Source: Paroedura picta | Lineage: Eukaryota > Chordata > Lepidosauria > Squamata > Gekkonidae | Assembly (NCBI RefSeq): GCF_049243985.1 | Contig: NC_135369.1 | Span: forward strand, 21,788,533-21,852,532 | Direction of reading: 5' to 3' | Length of the DNA stretch: 64,000 nucleotides | Part shown: in pieces, positions 54,066-64,000 of the stretch | Layout: each line of letters begins with the position of its first letter | Numbering within the stretch: the first letter of the stretch is position 1 | Position numbers and translations under genes: made by a program | The notes under the pieces: generated by a model | What the model saw: only the letters and a program-made list of their open reading frames with translations | Told to the model about the DNA's origin: nothing | Databases searched by the model: none

Positions 54066-54140
54066 TCCTGGAGAGCCAGTGTGGTGTCGTGGTTAAGAGT
54101 GGCAACTTCTAATCTGGCAAACTGGGTTTGATTCCCTGCT
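54066..54140 (+). mobile_element. tRNA-derived SINE family 1 head only
   Basis: GAGCCAGTGTGGTGTCGTGG and AACTGGGTTTGATTCCCTGC. This piece keeps both A and B boxes but no body. Confidence 0.85.
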
Positions 54141-54466
54141 CCACAGAGAATCCAGGTCAATGGAGAATATTCTTCCATGGCTCTGACCCTTGTCTTGTTT
54201 TAGCCACCGTATACCTGCTGGTGTTTCACTTGTGCTTCCCGGCCCCTGTTCTTGTGATCTGCTTTCGACACTCGTGTGACCAAAACTCTGGCTCCCCTTC
54301 TTCTTGTCCCATAACTGTGGTGTCACATGACTTCATGTCTTGTGTTTTCACCTGAGCAGAGCCCATGCTGCTACAAAGGTGTTCAAGTTGGATCCTGGAT
54401 CTGGAAAGGCCGAAGACCACTGAGCACACAGACTGACACCTTGCTCTTCCATTCAGCTGGGTGTAG

Positions 54467-55190
54467 AGTTGTCCGCTCTGGGCCACAAAATTCCTGGAGA
54501 TTTGGGGTGGAGCCTTGGGAAAGTGGGTTTTGGTGAAGGGAGGGCCCTCACTGGGCATAATAGTGTGGAACCCATGCTCCAAAACAGCTCCTTTTCTTCA
54601 GGGGAACTGATCTCTGTTGTCTGGAGATCAGTTTTAATTCTGGGCGATCTCCAGGCTCCATCTGGAGGATGGGAACCCTAGCTAGCAGGAAGAGTCCCCT
54701 CCACTAAGCTCTGATGGTTTCAGAGGCTAATGATTAAGTCCCAATGAGGAAATTAGCTGCAGACATTAAGCTGCACCACCATTCCATTTGCTGTAGTCTC
54801 CAGCTTTTGTGAGGCCTGCTGCTTTATGCCAAAAACATAGATTGGGTTACCAACTCTAGGCTGAGAAATTCCTGGAGATTTGGGGGCAGGGCCCAGAAAG
54901 GGTCGAGTTTGGGCTAGACACAGTCTGGCTGTTTGTCATCTCATTCTGCCAGGACTCCTTGCAGTGGGTTAGGGTGGCCAGCTGTGGGTTGGGAACTGCC
55001 TTGAAATTTTGGGGGTAGAGAGTAAAGAGGATGGGATTTGGGGAGGTGAGGAGCCCCTGCTGGATATAATGCCACTGAGTCCGCTCTCCAAAGCTGCTGT
55101 TTTCTCCAGGGGAAGTGATCTCTGTTGTATGGAGATTTGTTGCAATCGTGGAACAACTGCAGCCCCCATCCAGAGACTGACAACCCAACC
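54467..55190 (+). mobile_element. Cluster of three family C repeats
   Basis: Copies at 54467-54682, 54847-54915 (partial) and 54972-55190. Shared motifs are TTCCTGGAGATTTGGGG, CTCCAGGGGAA(C/G)TGATCTC and GCATAATAGTGTGGAAC or GGATATAATGCCACTGAG. Confidence 0.75.
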
Positions 55191-55271
55191 CATAGAAGAG
55201 AACCTTTCACCTAACAAAACATAAGACACAACACTGCTTGCAAACAATCCCCAACTGTTCTTGTGAATAGG

Positions 55272-55985
55272 GAATCATAGAATCACAGAGTTGGAAGGGA
55301 CCTCCAGGGTCATCTAATGCAACCCCCTGCACAATGCAGGGACTTACAACTACCTGCCCACCCACAGGTACCCCAATTTCATGCCCAAGTGATCCCCCCC
55401 ATCAGATATCTCCGGAATCCTGGCCTGGAGGAAATTCACCTACCATCCCACAGTGGCGATTAGCAATTCCCTTTCTTCAGTTGTGGTGGCCAAAACGAAA
55501 CACAGTACTCCAAGTGAGGTCTTACCAGAGCGGAGTAAAGCAGTAACATCACCTCATGTGACCTGGATACTATACGTCTTTTAATACAACCCCAAATCCC
55601 ATTTGCCTTTTTAGCCACTGAGTCACACTGCTGACTCATGTTCAGTGTCTGGTTTACTAACACCCCTCAGATCCTTTTCACACGTCCTGCTGCCAAGACA
55701 AGTCTCATCCATCCTATAATGATGCATTTGAACTTTCCTACCTAAATGAAGAACTTTACATTTATCACTATTGACATTTTATTCATTTTAGTCCAGTTTT
55801 CTAGCCTGTCAAGATCATCCTGTATCCTGATTCTGTCTTCTGGTGTATTTGTTACCCCTCTCAGTTTAGTGTCATCTGCAATCTTAATAAGCACCCCCTC
55901 TATTCCTTCATCCAAATTATTTATGAATATGTTGAACAACACAGGGCTCATGACAGATCCCTGAGACTCAAAAGACTCAAGAGAA
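55272..55985 (-). mobile_element. CR1 LINE with reverse-transcriptase remnants
   Basis: The 3' terminus is at 55272, and the element runs left to right on the minus strand for about 710 bp. Minus-strand peptides from its reverse transcriptase are readable: SPVLFNIFINNLDEGIEG and KIADDTKLRGVTN near 55950-55850, and [17 protein letters not shown] near 55500. The FADD-type catalytic box appears as IADD. It is not intact. Confidence 0.93.
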
Positions 55986-56587
55986 CTGAGGTTGCCACCA
56001 ACTGCAGTTCTCCATCAATATTCGCAGCTCATTTCTTTATAAAGGAAGAGTGACAATTCATACCACCTCAGTTCCACTTCGGCAACAAAACCAGGATCAG
56101 TCAGAATGACAACATTCAGGGAGAATTAAAGAGCAGGAGGATTTTCGACGCATGGGTAAAATCGCCCACTCGTGCTGAATTCATTCTGTGGGGCTCCGTT
56201 TGTGTTTCATCCAATCGGTTCAGCTCAGCCAGTCAGAAGCAGAAAAGCTTCCTTGGAAATCAGTATGAGATCTCGGAGGCTGCTTTGCTAAATTGGGTCA
56301 ATAAAGCCGGAGCAACAGGCGGTGATATTTAAACAGCAGTTATTAACAAGCACACACTTGAGGGGAAGCTGAAACAGGAGATGGATGAAGCTCAGTTAGA
56401 GCATGTCAGAGGCTGGGGGGAGGGGGGAAATAGCGAGGAAATGAGGGTGAAGAGCTAAAAGCAGCAATGTGAGGCAGTTGGTAGAATATCAGGATGGCGA
56501 GACCTTGGTTCTAATCCCCGCTCGATGACTCACCGATTCCTCACCTTGCAAGGGTTTTGTGAAAACAAAATGGAAGACCAACATGGA

Positions 56588-56870
56588 GGAACCTGCATGG
56601 CATAGTGGCTAAGAGCAGCAGCCTCTAATCTGCAGAGCCGGGTTTGATTCCCCGCTGTTCCACATGCAGCCAGCTAGGTGACTTTGGGCTAGTCACAGTT
56701 CTTTTAGAGCTGCTCTAACTGAGCAGTTCTGTCAGAGCTCTCTCGGTCCCACCTCCCTCACAAAATGTCTGCTGTGGAGGAGAGGAAGGGAAGCCGATTG
56801 TAAGCCACTTTGAAACTCCTTCTGGAGGACAAAAGCAGCCTATAAGGACACATTCTTCTTCTTCCTTTCA
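56588..56870 (+). mobile_element. tRNA-derived SINE family 1, full length
   Basis: TGCATGGCATAGTGGCTAAG with B box GGGTTTGATTCCCCGC, ending CACATTCTTCTTCTT. Confidence 0.9.
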
Positions 56871-57359
56871 GGAGTACAGAGCCAGCGTACGCGGTTCTTT
56901 CCTCTATTTTAGCCTCACAACTCTGTGGGAGAGGGGCAATGTGAGAGAGTGACTGCTCCAGGGTCACCCAGTTAGCTTCATGGCAGAGTGGGGATTTGAA
57001 GCTTCCTGTTCCTAGCTCAGCCTGCTAATGCCACTAGACCACATTGTGATCCAGATTCACATCAGCACCATACAGGCAAGCTGAAGGATTAAAAAACAAA
57101 AAACACAAATCCTGCCTCTTTAAAACTGAGAGGGAACTGGAACAAGAATCTGAAGAATAATATTATTATCCCAGCTGTGCTGTACTGACTGTTACCAAAT
57201 TTTATTTTCAGAAATTTTCCATCAGTGTCTAAGCCTATGTAGAGCGGCCCCCACGAAAATGAACCAGAGGTTTGTGAACATCTACAGGGGATCTTTCCTT
57301 TGGAGCCGAGATATCGGCTGGATAATGGAGTTTTGGACAAGATGGACTCTGAGTATGCC

Positions 57360-57613
57360 CAGTGGCTCTGCTCGTTCTGTTCTTGTTGGCAGCAGAGGAT
57401 TGGACCTGCAGGAATGGGTTTAAACTACATGGAGAATGATATCAGCTAGACAGCAGGAACAAAAATTTTCACAGAGTAGTTCACCAGTGGAATCAACTGC
57501 CTAAGGAGGTGGGGAGTTCCCCCTCACTGGATGCTTTAGGCTGATCCTGCATTGAGCAGGGGGTTGGACTAGATGGCCTGTATGGCCCCTTCCAGCTCTA
57601 TGATTCTATGATA
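57360..57613 (+). mobile_element. CR1 LINE 3' region
   Basis: AAACTACATGGAGAATGATA and CAACTGCCTAAGGAGGTGG lead to GGTTGGACTAGATGGCC and CTATGATTCTATGATA. Confidence 0.9.
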
Positions 57614-57772
57614 TCTCCTATTGATTGAATATGGCCTCTGAATGCTTTTCTCCACAATAGGGGCCTGGAACGGCTTGCAACATGTTTCTCTGTTCCTCTG
57701 TTTTATTCTCACAACAAGAACCCTGTGATGTAGGGCAAACTGAGAGAGTATCAATGGGTCAAAATCACCCAA

Positions 57773-58041
57773 CAAGCTTGGCATAATGGTTAAGAATGGT
57801 GGCTTCTAATCTGGTGAGCCAGGTTTGATTCCCCACTCCTTTGCATGCAGCCAAGGTGGGTGACCTTGGGCTAATAACAATCAAGATAAAGCTGACCGAG
57901 CAGTGATATCAGGGCTCTCTCAGCCTCGCCTACCTCACAGGGTGCCTGTTGTGGGGAGAGGAAAGGAACGTGATTGGAAGCCATTTTGAGACTCCTTCTG
58001 GTAGAGAAAAGCGGCATATAAGAACCAACTCTTCTTCTTCC
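57773..58041 (+). mobile_element. tRNA-derived SINE family 1, full length
   Basis: AAGCTTGGCATAATGGTTAA with AGGTTTGATTCCCCACTCC, ending AACCAACTCTTCTTCTTCC. Confidence 0.92.
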
Positions 58042-58239
58042 ATGGCAGAATAGGGATTTGAACCCATGTCTCCCCAATTCTAATCCTTCACTTGGAATGA
58101 CCTCTTTTTACTGGGACACCCAATGTACCATGCACATGACCAAATGAACTCTGCTCTTCATTATTTCTCCACAATGTTTCAGGATTGAACTCTGGATTCT
58201 AGCATAACTTTGGTTCAAATTCCTTTATAGGGATAGACC

Positions 58240-58455
58240 TAAAGCTGCCATTTACCCGAGGAGGCCAGGAGATCTCCCAGAATTCCAAGTGATCTCCTGA
58301 CTACAGTGTATGCTCCCCTGGACAAAATGGTAGTTTTGGAGGGTCGATTTTGTGGCATTATACCCCACTGAGATTCTTCCCTTCTCCAAACTCAGCATGC
58401 TCTACCTCCAAATATCCAGGCATTTCCCAAGCCAGAGTTGGCAACCCATAGGTGA
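58240..58455 (-). mobile_element. Family C repeat
   Basis: Reverse copy: GAGGCCAGGAGATCTCCCAG, CTACCTCCAAATATCCAGGC and CAGAGTTGGCAACCC. Confidence 0.75.
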
Positions 58456-59486
58456 GGGGCTCTGGCCTGTCAAGACGCCACACTTTATGCCCAAAGATTT
58501 GTAATTTGCCTCAGATACTTGCCAAAGTTAATTGTGCCAAGCAAGTGCCAACCAAGAATCAGTCCCAAAGCATTTTGGGGGGGAGGGGGCAGTATTTTTA
58601 GGAGAGCCTGTTGAAAAATCAGTGACATTCATACTGTTAGAGTTCTGTACAAACCATGAAGATCATATTTCATTTTAACGTCCTCACAAAGAAAATAGCC
58701 AATACAATCCTGCTAAGCAATTATGTGTCTCATATCTATCCTGCCCTTCCTCTGAGAAACAGAGGGCATACACAAACGCCCTTTCCCTCATCTTATCCTT
58801 GAAACAATCCTGTGAGGTAGACTGAGGGAGATTGTGGCCCAGATAACTCCGTTAGCGGAGCAAGAATTTGACTCCAGCTCATGACAGTCCTGACAGACAT
58901 TCCGATCTAAGTGTCCCTACATTTCTTAAGCTCTGTGGGAACATTTGAAATTCTGAGAAAGTGGGTCCAACCACAAAATGGCTGATGAGGTAAAAGTTGA
59001 GGTAATCATAAAACGGCTGCCACAGGGGCTACTCCCAAGCCATGCCCCCACCCCATGAGTGAGACAGCAGCTTCTGAATGGGTGCTACAGATGCACCTGA
59101 GTTCTTCTGAAGCACCTTTTGCACAAAATGGATAGAGGAAAGGCATCCCTGGCTCTTTGCTCTGGAAAAGACATGCTGCTTGGTTTCCGTTTCCAAAGAC
59201 AAGGGAGAATATGCTTCCTGCATAGCCATAGGGAGAGGCTGCCAAGTCCAGACACATAACAGAAGTCTGTGTCTATGGCCAAGATGCAGACACAGAACTG
59301 TGATTCTGGGACAGAGCTTTTGCTCGGCCTATTTAATGCTTTGAGGAATGGCCTAGGCATTGTTCATCATCCCAATTTATCTTCTTGAAGGTGTGAAACT
59401 TTGGTAGGCTTCCGGTTTTGTTCACACTACCCCTTCCCTGTGACTTGGGTCTAAAAATCAATGCATAACATGATGGTTTCAAAGCC

Positions 59487-59545
59487 ATAGAATCATAGAG
59501 ATGGGAGGGACCTCCTGGGTCATCTAGTCTAACCCCCCCCCCTGC
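59487..59545 (-). mobile_element. CR1 LINE terminal fragment
   Basis: CATAGAATCATAGAGATGGG and GACCTCCTGGGTCATCTAG followed by a C-rich tract. About 60 bp. Confidence 0.8.
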
Positions 59546-61313
59546 AAGAGGAAAGCTTTCCCTTTCTTCTTGAGGTGGGAATCACACAAACCAGAGAAAG
59601 CGATATTTGAGTGTTTTAGGTCCTAAGAAGCCCATTGGGCTGGATCTCAAAGATCGGTTCCTCCAATGCTACCCGAGGAAAGACTCCTTGCAGTGGAATC
59701 AGCAGCCTCTACTAGATCGTAGTCCCTAGCCACCAAGATGCCCCATGGGACAAAAGCCTCTGCATATTAATGGTGTTTCGTGTGAAATGCACTTTATTTT
59801 GTTCATCAAGCTCCAGTTTCGTCAGGTGACCCCCGAGAGAGGGAGAGGATGGCATGAAACATTATGTCACTCCGCATGTTAGGAATTTGTAAAGTGTTGG
59901 CATTTGCCAGTAAGATTAAAACAGGCCCTTTTATCCACCACCAGGAACAAGGAGAGGCAATAACAACACACATCCAATGCTTTGGAAAGTGCTGAAAACA
60001 TTTCGCAAATGGTTTCTTGTATTAATCCTCCTAACAACCCTGCAAGGCGGGCCAGATTATTAACCCCCCACAAACACACGCACACATATTGCAGAGAGAA
60101 AGTAGCTCTGTATTGATTTGATGGCAAAGCTTTCCTGATTCCTGGTGCGACGTCTCATTACAAAAGAGGCTGGGTGTGGGGGACTAAAAGAAGATGCTTC
60201 TCAAGTTTATAATAAACACGTCTATTATGCCAATATATATATATATATGCATAAAAAAATTTTTTTAAATAAACCAGCCAGACACTTAGGATGACCCTGC
60301 AACTGAGCCACCCGCATGCTCTGCTTCCAGCGAGCCGCTGACATCTGGTACCCACCGGGATCAGACCGAAGATGCTGAGGGGAAAGCCCCCTTCTGGGTT
60401 CCCAGCCATCTGTAGAGTGTCTGGATTGTTAGAAGGAGCAAAAGAGACACCTTTAAATAGATTGGAAAGGTGGGGGAGCGGGGAGGACAGTGAAGGAAAC
60501 GGCAACAGCTTCTGCAGTGACCTCCAAGAGATCTGCAGCACCAGAGAAATTCCCCACCAGCACGTCCTATCCCGCAACGGCATCAAGGACGCAGTGCTCA
60601 CTTGCGCAAACCCCGAAAACAAAGATCCGGCCTCAGGATTGCAAGTGTGCGCCCCCAGGAAGGCAGAGGAAACACGACCGGCCCTCCTTTCTGTTGGGGA
60701 AGGCTTCCCCCTCCCCGTTTTCATGCAGCACCAGCCGCAGGACTGCAGAGGAAAGAAAGAAGAGATGGGTAAGTAGCAAAAATGTCCCGTCCACGCCTCT
60801 GGAGCAGACTAGCTGCTGGAATGGCAAGGATGCTCGGATGAATGACATCCAGACTGTCGGGAGGGAATTAATTGACAAGCCGTCTGGCTTTCCTTTGCGA
60901 TAGACCAAAGATCATCAAGGAGGGACAGGCTGAATATTAAATAGTCATGTGCAAGTGCTTGCCATTAGAAAGCGCCATGCGCATGGATGGCACAGGCCCA
61001 ATAAATAAACAAACATCTATCGGGAGGGGGGGGGGTGCATGAATCTTGTGGCTATTCTGATCCTGGCAGATTCTCAGGCCAAATTTCCTTGCTCTGTCTT
61101 TTTTTTAATGTGATGGTCCCGCATGAACATCTGTGCGCTAATAGATGCCACGAGGGTCTTCTTGGTGCTCCCTGCAGCACTGGTCATTCTCATTCCCCTT
61201 TTCTTTTCATGGTCCTGCCTCCTGCCCAGATATTTCACCCAGAAATCACACATTCTGGTCCCAGAAATCCACTCTGCAGACCAACCTGCTTGATGCACAA
61301 CTGCTTCCAAAAC

Positions 61314-61343
<30 letters not shown>
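61314..61343. repeat. (TC)n microsatellite
   Basis: About 14 TC units, with one interruption. Confidence 0.95.
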
Positions 61344-61344
<1 letters not shown>

Positions 61345-61566
61345 GCTTTAATGAGGATCCTGGAGTTCAGTTATTTCAGACTCCTGACCCTCCAGGGAGC
61401 CTTGTGGAATTTCAGCTTGCCCCAGATAGTTTCTCTGACCACAGAGGGCAGGCCTCTAGTCCAAAGAAGCACAGTGGCTGAAGCTAATCCCGGCATATTC
61501 TTCTTTGCCGTTCCCATCATGTGCTTGGGGACTAGTTTTAGAATCTATCCAACTTACATGGGAAGT

Positions 61567-61909
61567 CTTGTTGTTGTTGTTATGTGCGAAGTTGTGTCCG
61601 ACCCATCGCGACCCCATGGACAATGATCCTCCAGGCCTTCCTGTCCTCTACCATTCCCCGGAGTCCTTTTAAGTTTGCACCTACTGCTTCAGTCACTCCA
61701 TCCAGCCACCTCATTCTCTGTCGTCCCCTTCTTCTTTTGCCCTCGATCGCTCCCAGCATTAGGCTCTTCTCCAGGGAGTCCTTCCTTCTCATGAGGTGGC
61801 CAAAGTATTTGAGTTTCATCTTCAGGATCTGGCCTTCTAAAGAGCAGTCAGGGTTGATCTCCTCTAGGACTGACCGGTTTGTTCGCCTTGCAGTCCAAGG
61901 GACTCGCAA
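61567..61909 (-). mobile_element. BovB (RTE) LINE 3' end
   Basis: A minus-strand 109-codon frame holds LKMKLKYFGHLMRRKDSLEK, SLMLGAIEGKRRRGRQRMRW and LDGVTEAVG, the C-terminus of the BovB protein. It ends with a GTTGTTGTTGTT tail (reverse). BovB is known to have moved horizontally among squamates and mammals. This is a 5'-truncated copy. Confidence 0.95.
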
Positions 61910-62354
61910 GAGTCTGGGAAGTCTACTATGAACTTATAGGAAATACCCTCAAGCTGACCTTGTCTCGAAATAAATGGAGCCAAACTATACGGAATATCCA
62001 GTAGCGAACCTCTGAAGGACGAGATTCCAGAAAGCTGGATGCCTCTTCATGAGAAAGGGAAAGCACTCTGTATTTGCTCAGAGACCCTACCTGCAGAACA
62101 CGTTTTCCGCTCTGGGGGGAAAAAAAACTTGCTTCCCCCTGGCAAGGAAGACTTTCTGCACATGCTCAGTGCTCAGTTCAAGCTGGCAATCCCAGCAGCA
62201 GGACGATGACTCCGCTTTTTGATTGTCCAGCCAGCCAATTAGAGCGGCTGCTAAGCCTGATCTCCTCTTTCCTAAATAGGTGAGGGACCCATTGTGGAGG
62301 TTAACATCCAAACAATAGGAACAGTTTTAGAATCACGGTTCAGTGGACGCTTAA

Positions 62355-62545
62355 CATTAGGGCTCTCCACGCTGGGTTGGGAAATACTGGGAAATTTGGG
62401 GGGGTGGAGCCTGAAAAGGGCAGGGTTTGGGCAGGGCAAGGTTTGGGAGGAAAGGGACAGCCCTGGGGTCTCAGGTCATAAGTCCACCCTCCAAAGTAGC
62501 CATTTTCTACAGGTGAGCTGATCTCTTGTCGCCTGCACACAAAGA
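62355..62545 (+). mobile_element. Family C repeat
   Basis: TGGGTTGGGAAATACTGGGA, GTAGCCATTTTCTACAGG and GAGCTGATCTCTTGTCG. Confidence 0.7.
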
Positions 62546-62624
62546 AATTTCTGGACAGCCAGCTTGGCAGGTGGCAGGGGTGTGTGTCAAGGAATCCCAG
62601 AGGTAAACAAAAAAACAAACAAAC

Positions 62625-63115
62625 CTTACTTTGCATGCAGAAGGAGCCCAGCTCACCCCCTGGCATCCGCAGTCCAAAGATTTCAGGTAGCAGGAGTCAG
62701 GGAGATATTTCTCTGCCTGAGACCTTAGAGCCACTTCTGGTCAGGGCAGGCAACAGTGAGCTAGAAGAGCCTAAAGCCCCTAAAGCAGGGGTAGTCAACC
62801 TGTGGTCCTCCAGATGTCCATGGACTACAATTCTGGCAGGGGCTCATGGGAATTGTAGTCCATAGACATCTGGAGGACCACAGGTTGACTACCCCTGCCC
62901 TAAAGGGCTGTGGCCCAGTGGTTAAGCAACTTCTCAGGATGCAGAAGGTCCTAGGTTCAATCCCTGTCTCTCCCGTAAAAATATCCAGGGGCAGGTGATG
63001 TGAAAGACTTTTTCCTGACAGCCTAGACGTGCCTCTTCCAATCTGCATAGGTGACACCGACCTCTAAGGACCAGATGATCTGAATCGGTATAAGGCAGCT
63101 TCCTGAATCAAGGAT
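62625..63115 (+). mobile_element. SINE family 2, two copies around foldback MITE copy 17
   Basis: 62625-62780 is a 5'-truncated body (GCATGCAGAAGGAGCCCAGC, CTCTGCCTGAGACCTTAGAG). 62900-63115 is a fuller copy (GGCTGTGGCCCAGTGGTTAA, AGGTTCAATCCCTG, TCGGTATAAGGCAGCTTCCT). Confidence 0.8.
62786..62897. mobile_element. Foldback hAT MITE, family A copy 17
   Basis: Flanked by perfect CCCTAAAG duplications. It sits between two fragments of the GCTCAGTGG-type SINE. The left arm is shortened. Confidence 0.92.
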
Positions 63116-63189
63116 AAGCAGTGAGTGAGCTTTTGAGAGTGACCGAACTCTTCTTCAGCTGTAGGGGGAAGGGGAATAGAAGGCCATTG

Positions 63190-64000
63190 GTGGTTAAGGG
63201 CATGGTGGAAGCTGCAATGAAGAAGATTGTCTGCAGGTTACTAGGCACTGGAGTTCAGCCATCAGAGAGGCCAAAGCTGGGAGTGAGCTGAGACCAGTCA
63301 GGGAAGCCCACAAAAACAAGAAAAGCTTCTTCAGATATGTGAGGAGCAAACACAAGGTAAATGAAGCAATAGGCCCACTGTTGGTTGAAGATGGAGAGAC
63401 TTTGACAGAGGACAGAGAAAAAGCAGAAAGGCTCTGTACCTATTTTGCCTGTGGTTTCCCAGCAGGATATGGACACATCTGGGGATGGTAGTAGGCAAGG
63501 CAAGGTATCTGGGTGGTGGGCTGAAATGGACAGAGAGGGTGTTGAGAGGTACCTGGCTACACTAGATTAGTTCAGATCCTCTGAACTTGATGGTGTGCAC
63601 CTGAGAGTGTTCAAAGAACTTTCTGGAGAGCTTGTGGAACCTTTGTCCATAATCTTTAGGACCTCTTGAAGGACTGGTCCTCCAGAAGACTGGAGGAGAG
63701 CAAATGTTATCTCAGTCTTCAAAAAAGGGAGGAAAGAGGACCATGGGAACTAGAGGCCAGAGAGTCTGACCTCAGTTGCAGGGAAGATAGTGGAGCAGAT
63801 TTTAAAGGGGGCACTCTGCAAACATCTGAAGGCAATTTGTTCATCTGAGGAAGTCAGCACAGATTTGTCTCCAATAGGTCCTGTCTGACCAACCCGGTTT
63901 CCTTCTTTGACTGATTCATGGTCTTACTAGATTGTGGAAACTCAGTTGAGGTTGTTTACTTGGATTTCAATAAGGCTTTGGACAAGGTTCCCCAGGATGT
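63190..64000 (+). mobile_element. CR1 LINE open-reading-frame remnant, cut by the window end
   Basis: Plus-strand sequence matches the region before and in the CR1 reverse transcriptase. Readable pieces include FFRYVRSKHKVNEAIGPLLV and EDGETLTEDREKAERLCTYF, and at the very end VYLDFNKALDKVPQD (first ATTTCAATAAGGC block). Frame breaks are present. The element continues beyond 64000. Confidence 0.85.

Larger units (their letters stand above)
58456..61566. other. Largely unique intergenic block
   Basis: Three kilobases with few repeats. The segment 60290-60780 has overlapping open frames and ends in a strong donor-like sequence (GATGGGTAAGTAG near 60765-60777), so an unannotated non-coding exon is possible. 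No known protein matches. Confidence 0.4.

Noticed and set aside
54066-54140. tRNA gene
   Set aside because: A and B boxes are present, but the sequence matches the SINE head and no complete cloverleaf with acceptor stem can be formed.
49184-64000. LIX1L exons, expected from human gene order
   Set aside because: I searched the translated sequence by eye for the conserved LIX1L segments and found none, so the gene probably begins beyond the window.

Overview
This window is nuclear DNA from a vertebrate, most likely a squamate reptile and plausibly a gecko-like lizard. The evidence is two recognisable vertebrate genes with introns and the repeat mix: CR1, L2 and BovB LINEs, a Sauria-type SINE, a 5S-rRNA-derived SINE, abundant tRNA-derived SINEs with TTC tails, SPIN-like hAT elements and Helitron ends. 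The species cannot be named from the sequence alone.

Layout. POLR3GL, the RNA polymerase III subunit GL (RPC7-like), lies on the minus strand. Its seven coding exons run from the ATG at 18178 to the stop at 4335 and encode 218 residues. A poly(A) signal lies near 3925, and a CpG-rich promoter region lies at about 24.5-24.95 kb. A 22-kb stretch without a convincing coding gene follows (about 25-47 kb). It is filled with nested repeats plus several unique, GC-rich segments at about 28.0-28.5, 34.5-35.45 and 44.1-44.7 kb that could hold 5' exons or regulatory DNA. ANKRD34A lies on the plus strand as an intact single-exon reading frame (47636-49183, 515 residues, four ankyrin repeats), with a 3' UTR of about 1.1 kb whose poly(A) signal sits inside a foldback repeat. 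From 50.5 to 64 kb I see only repeats and unassigned intergenic DNA. The window ends inside a CR1 LINE.

The divergent pair POLR3GL (-) / ANKRD34A (+) matches the order and orientation known at human 1q21, where LIX1L follows ANKRD34A and TXNIP lies beyond POLR3GL. Neither LIX1L nor TXNIP coding sequence is visible here. The two genes have no known joint function: POLR3GL acts in the nucleus in Pol III transcription, while ANKRD34A is a poorly characterised ankyrin-repeat protein.

The most striking content is the DNA-transposon layer. Seventeen copies of a foldback (palindromic) MITE, two copies of a SPIN-like element and two copies of a GC-rich element carry 8-bp target duplications, mostly of the form nnnTAnnn, which points to hAT-Buster-type transposases. 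In several foldback copies the two arms carry the same private substitutions, as if the arms are kept identical to each other. Many copies lie inside CR1, SINE or other repeats, which gives a relative timeline. I found no CRISPR array, no operon-like system, and no retroviral or LTR element that I could support.
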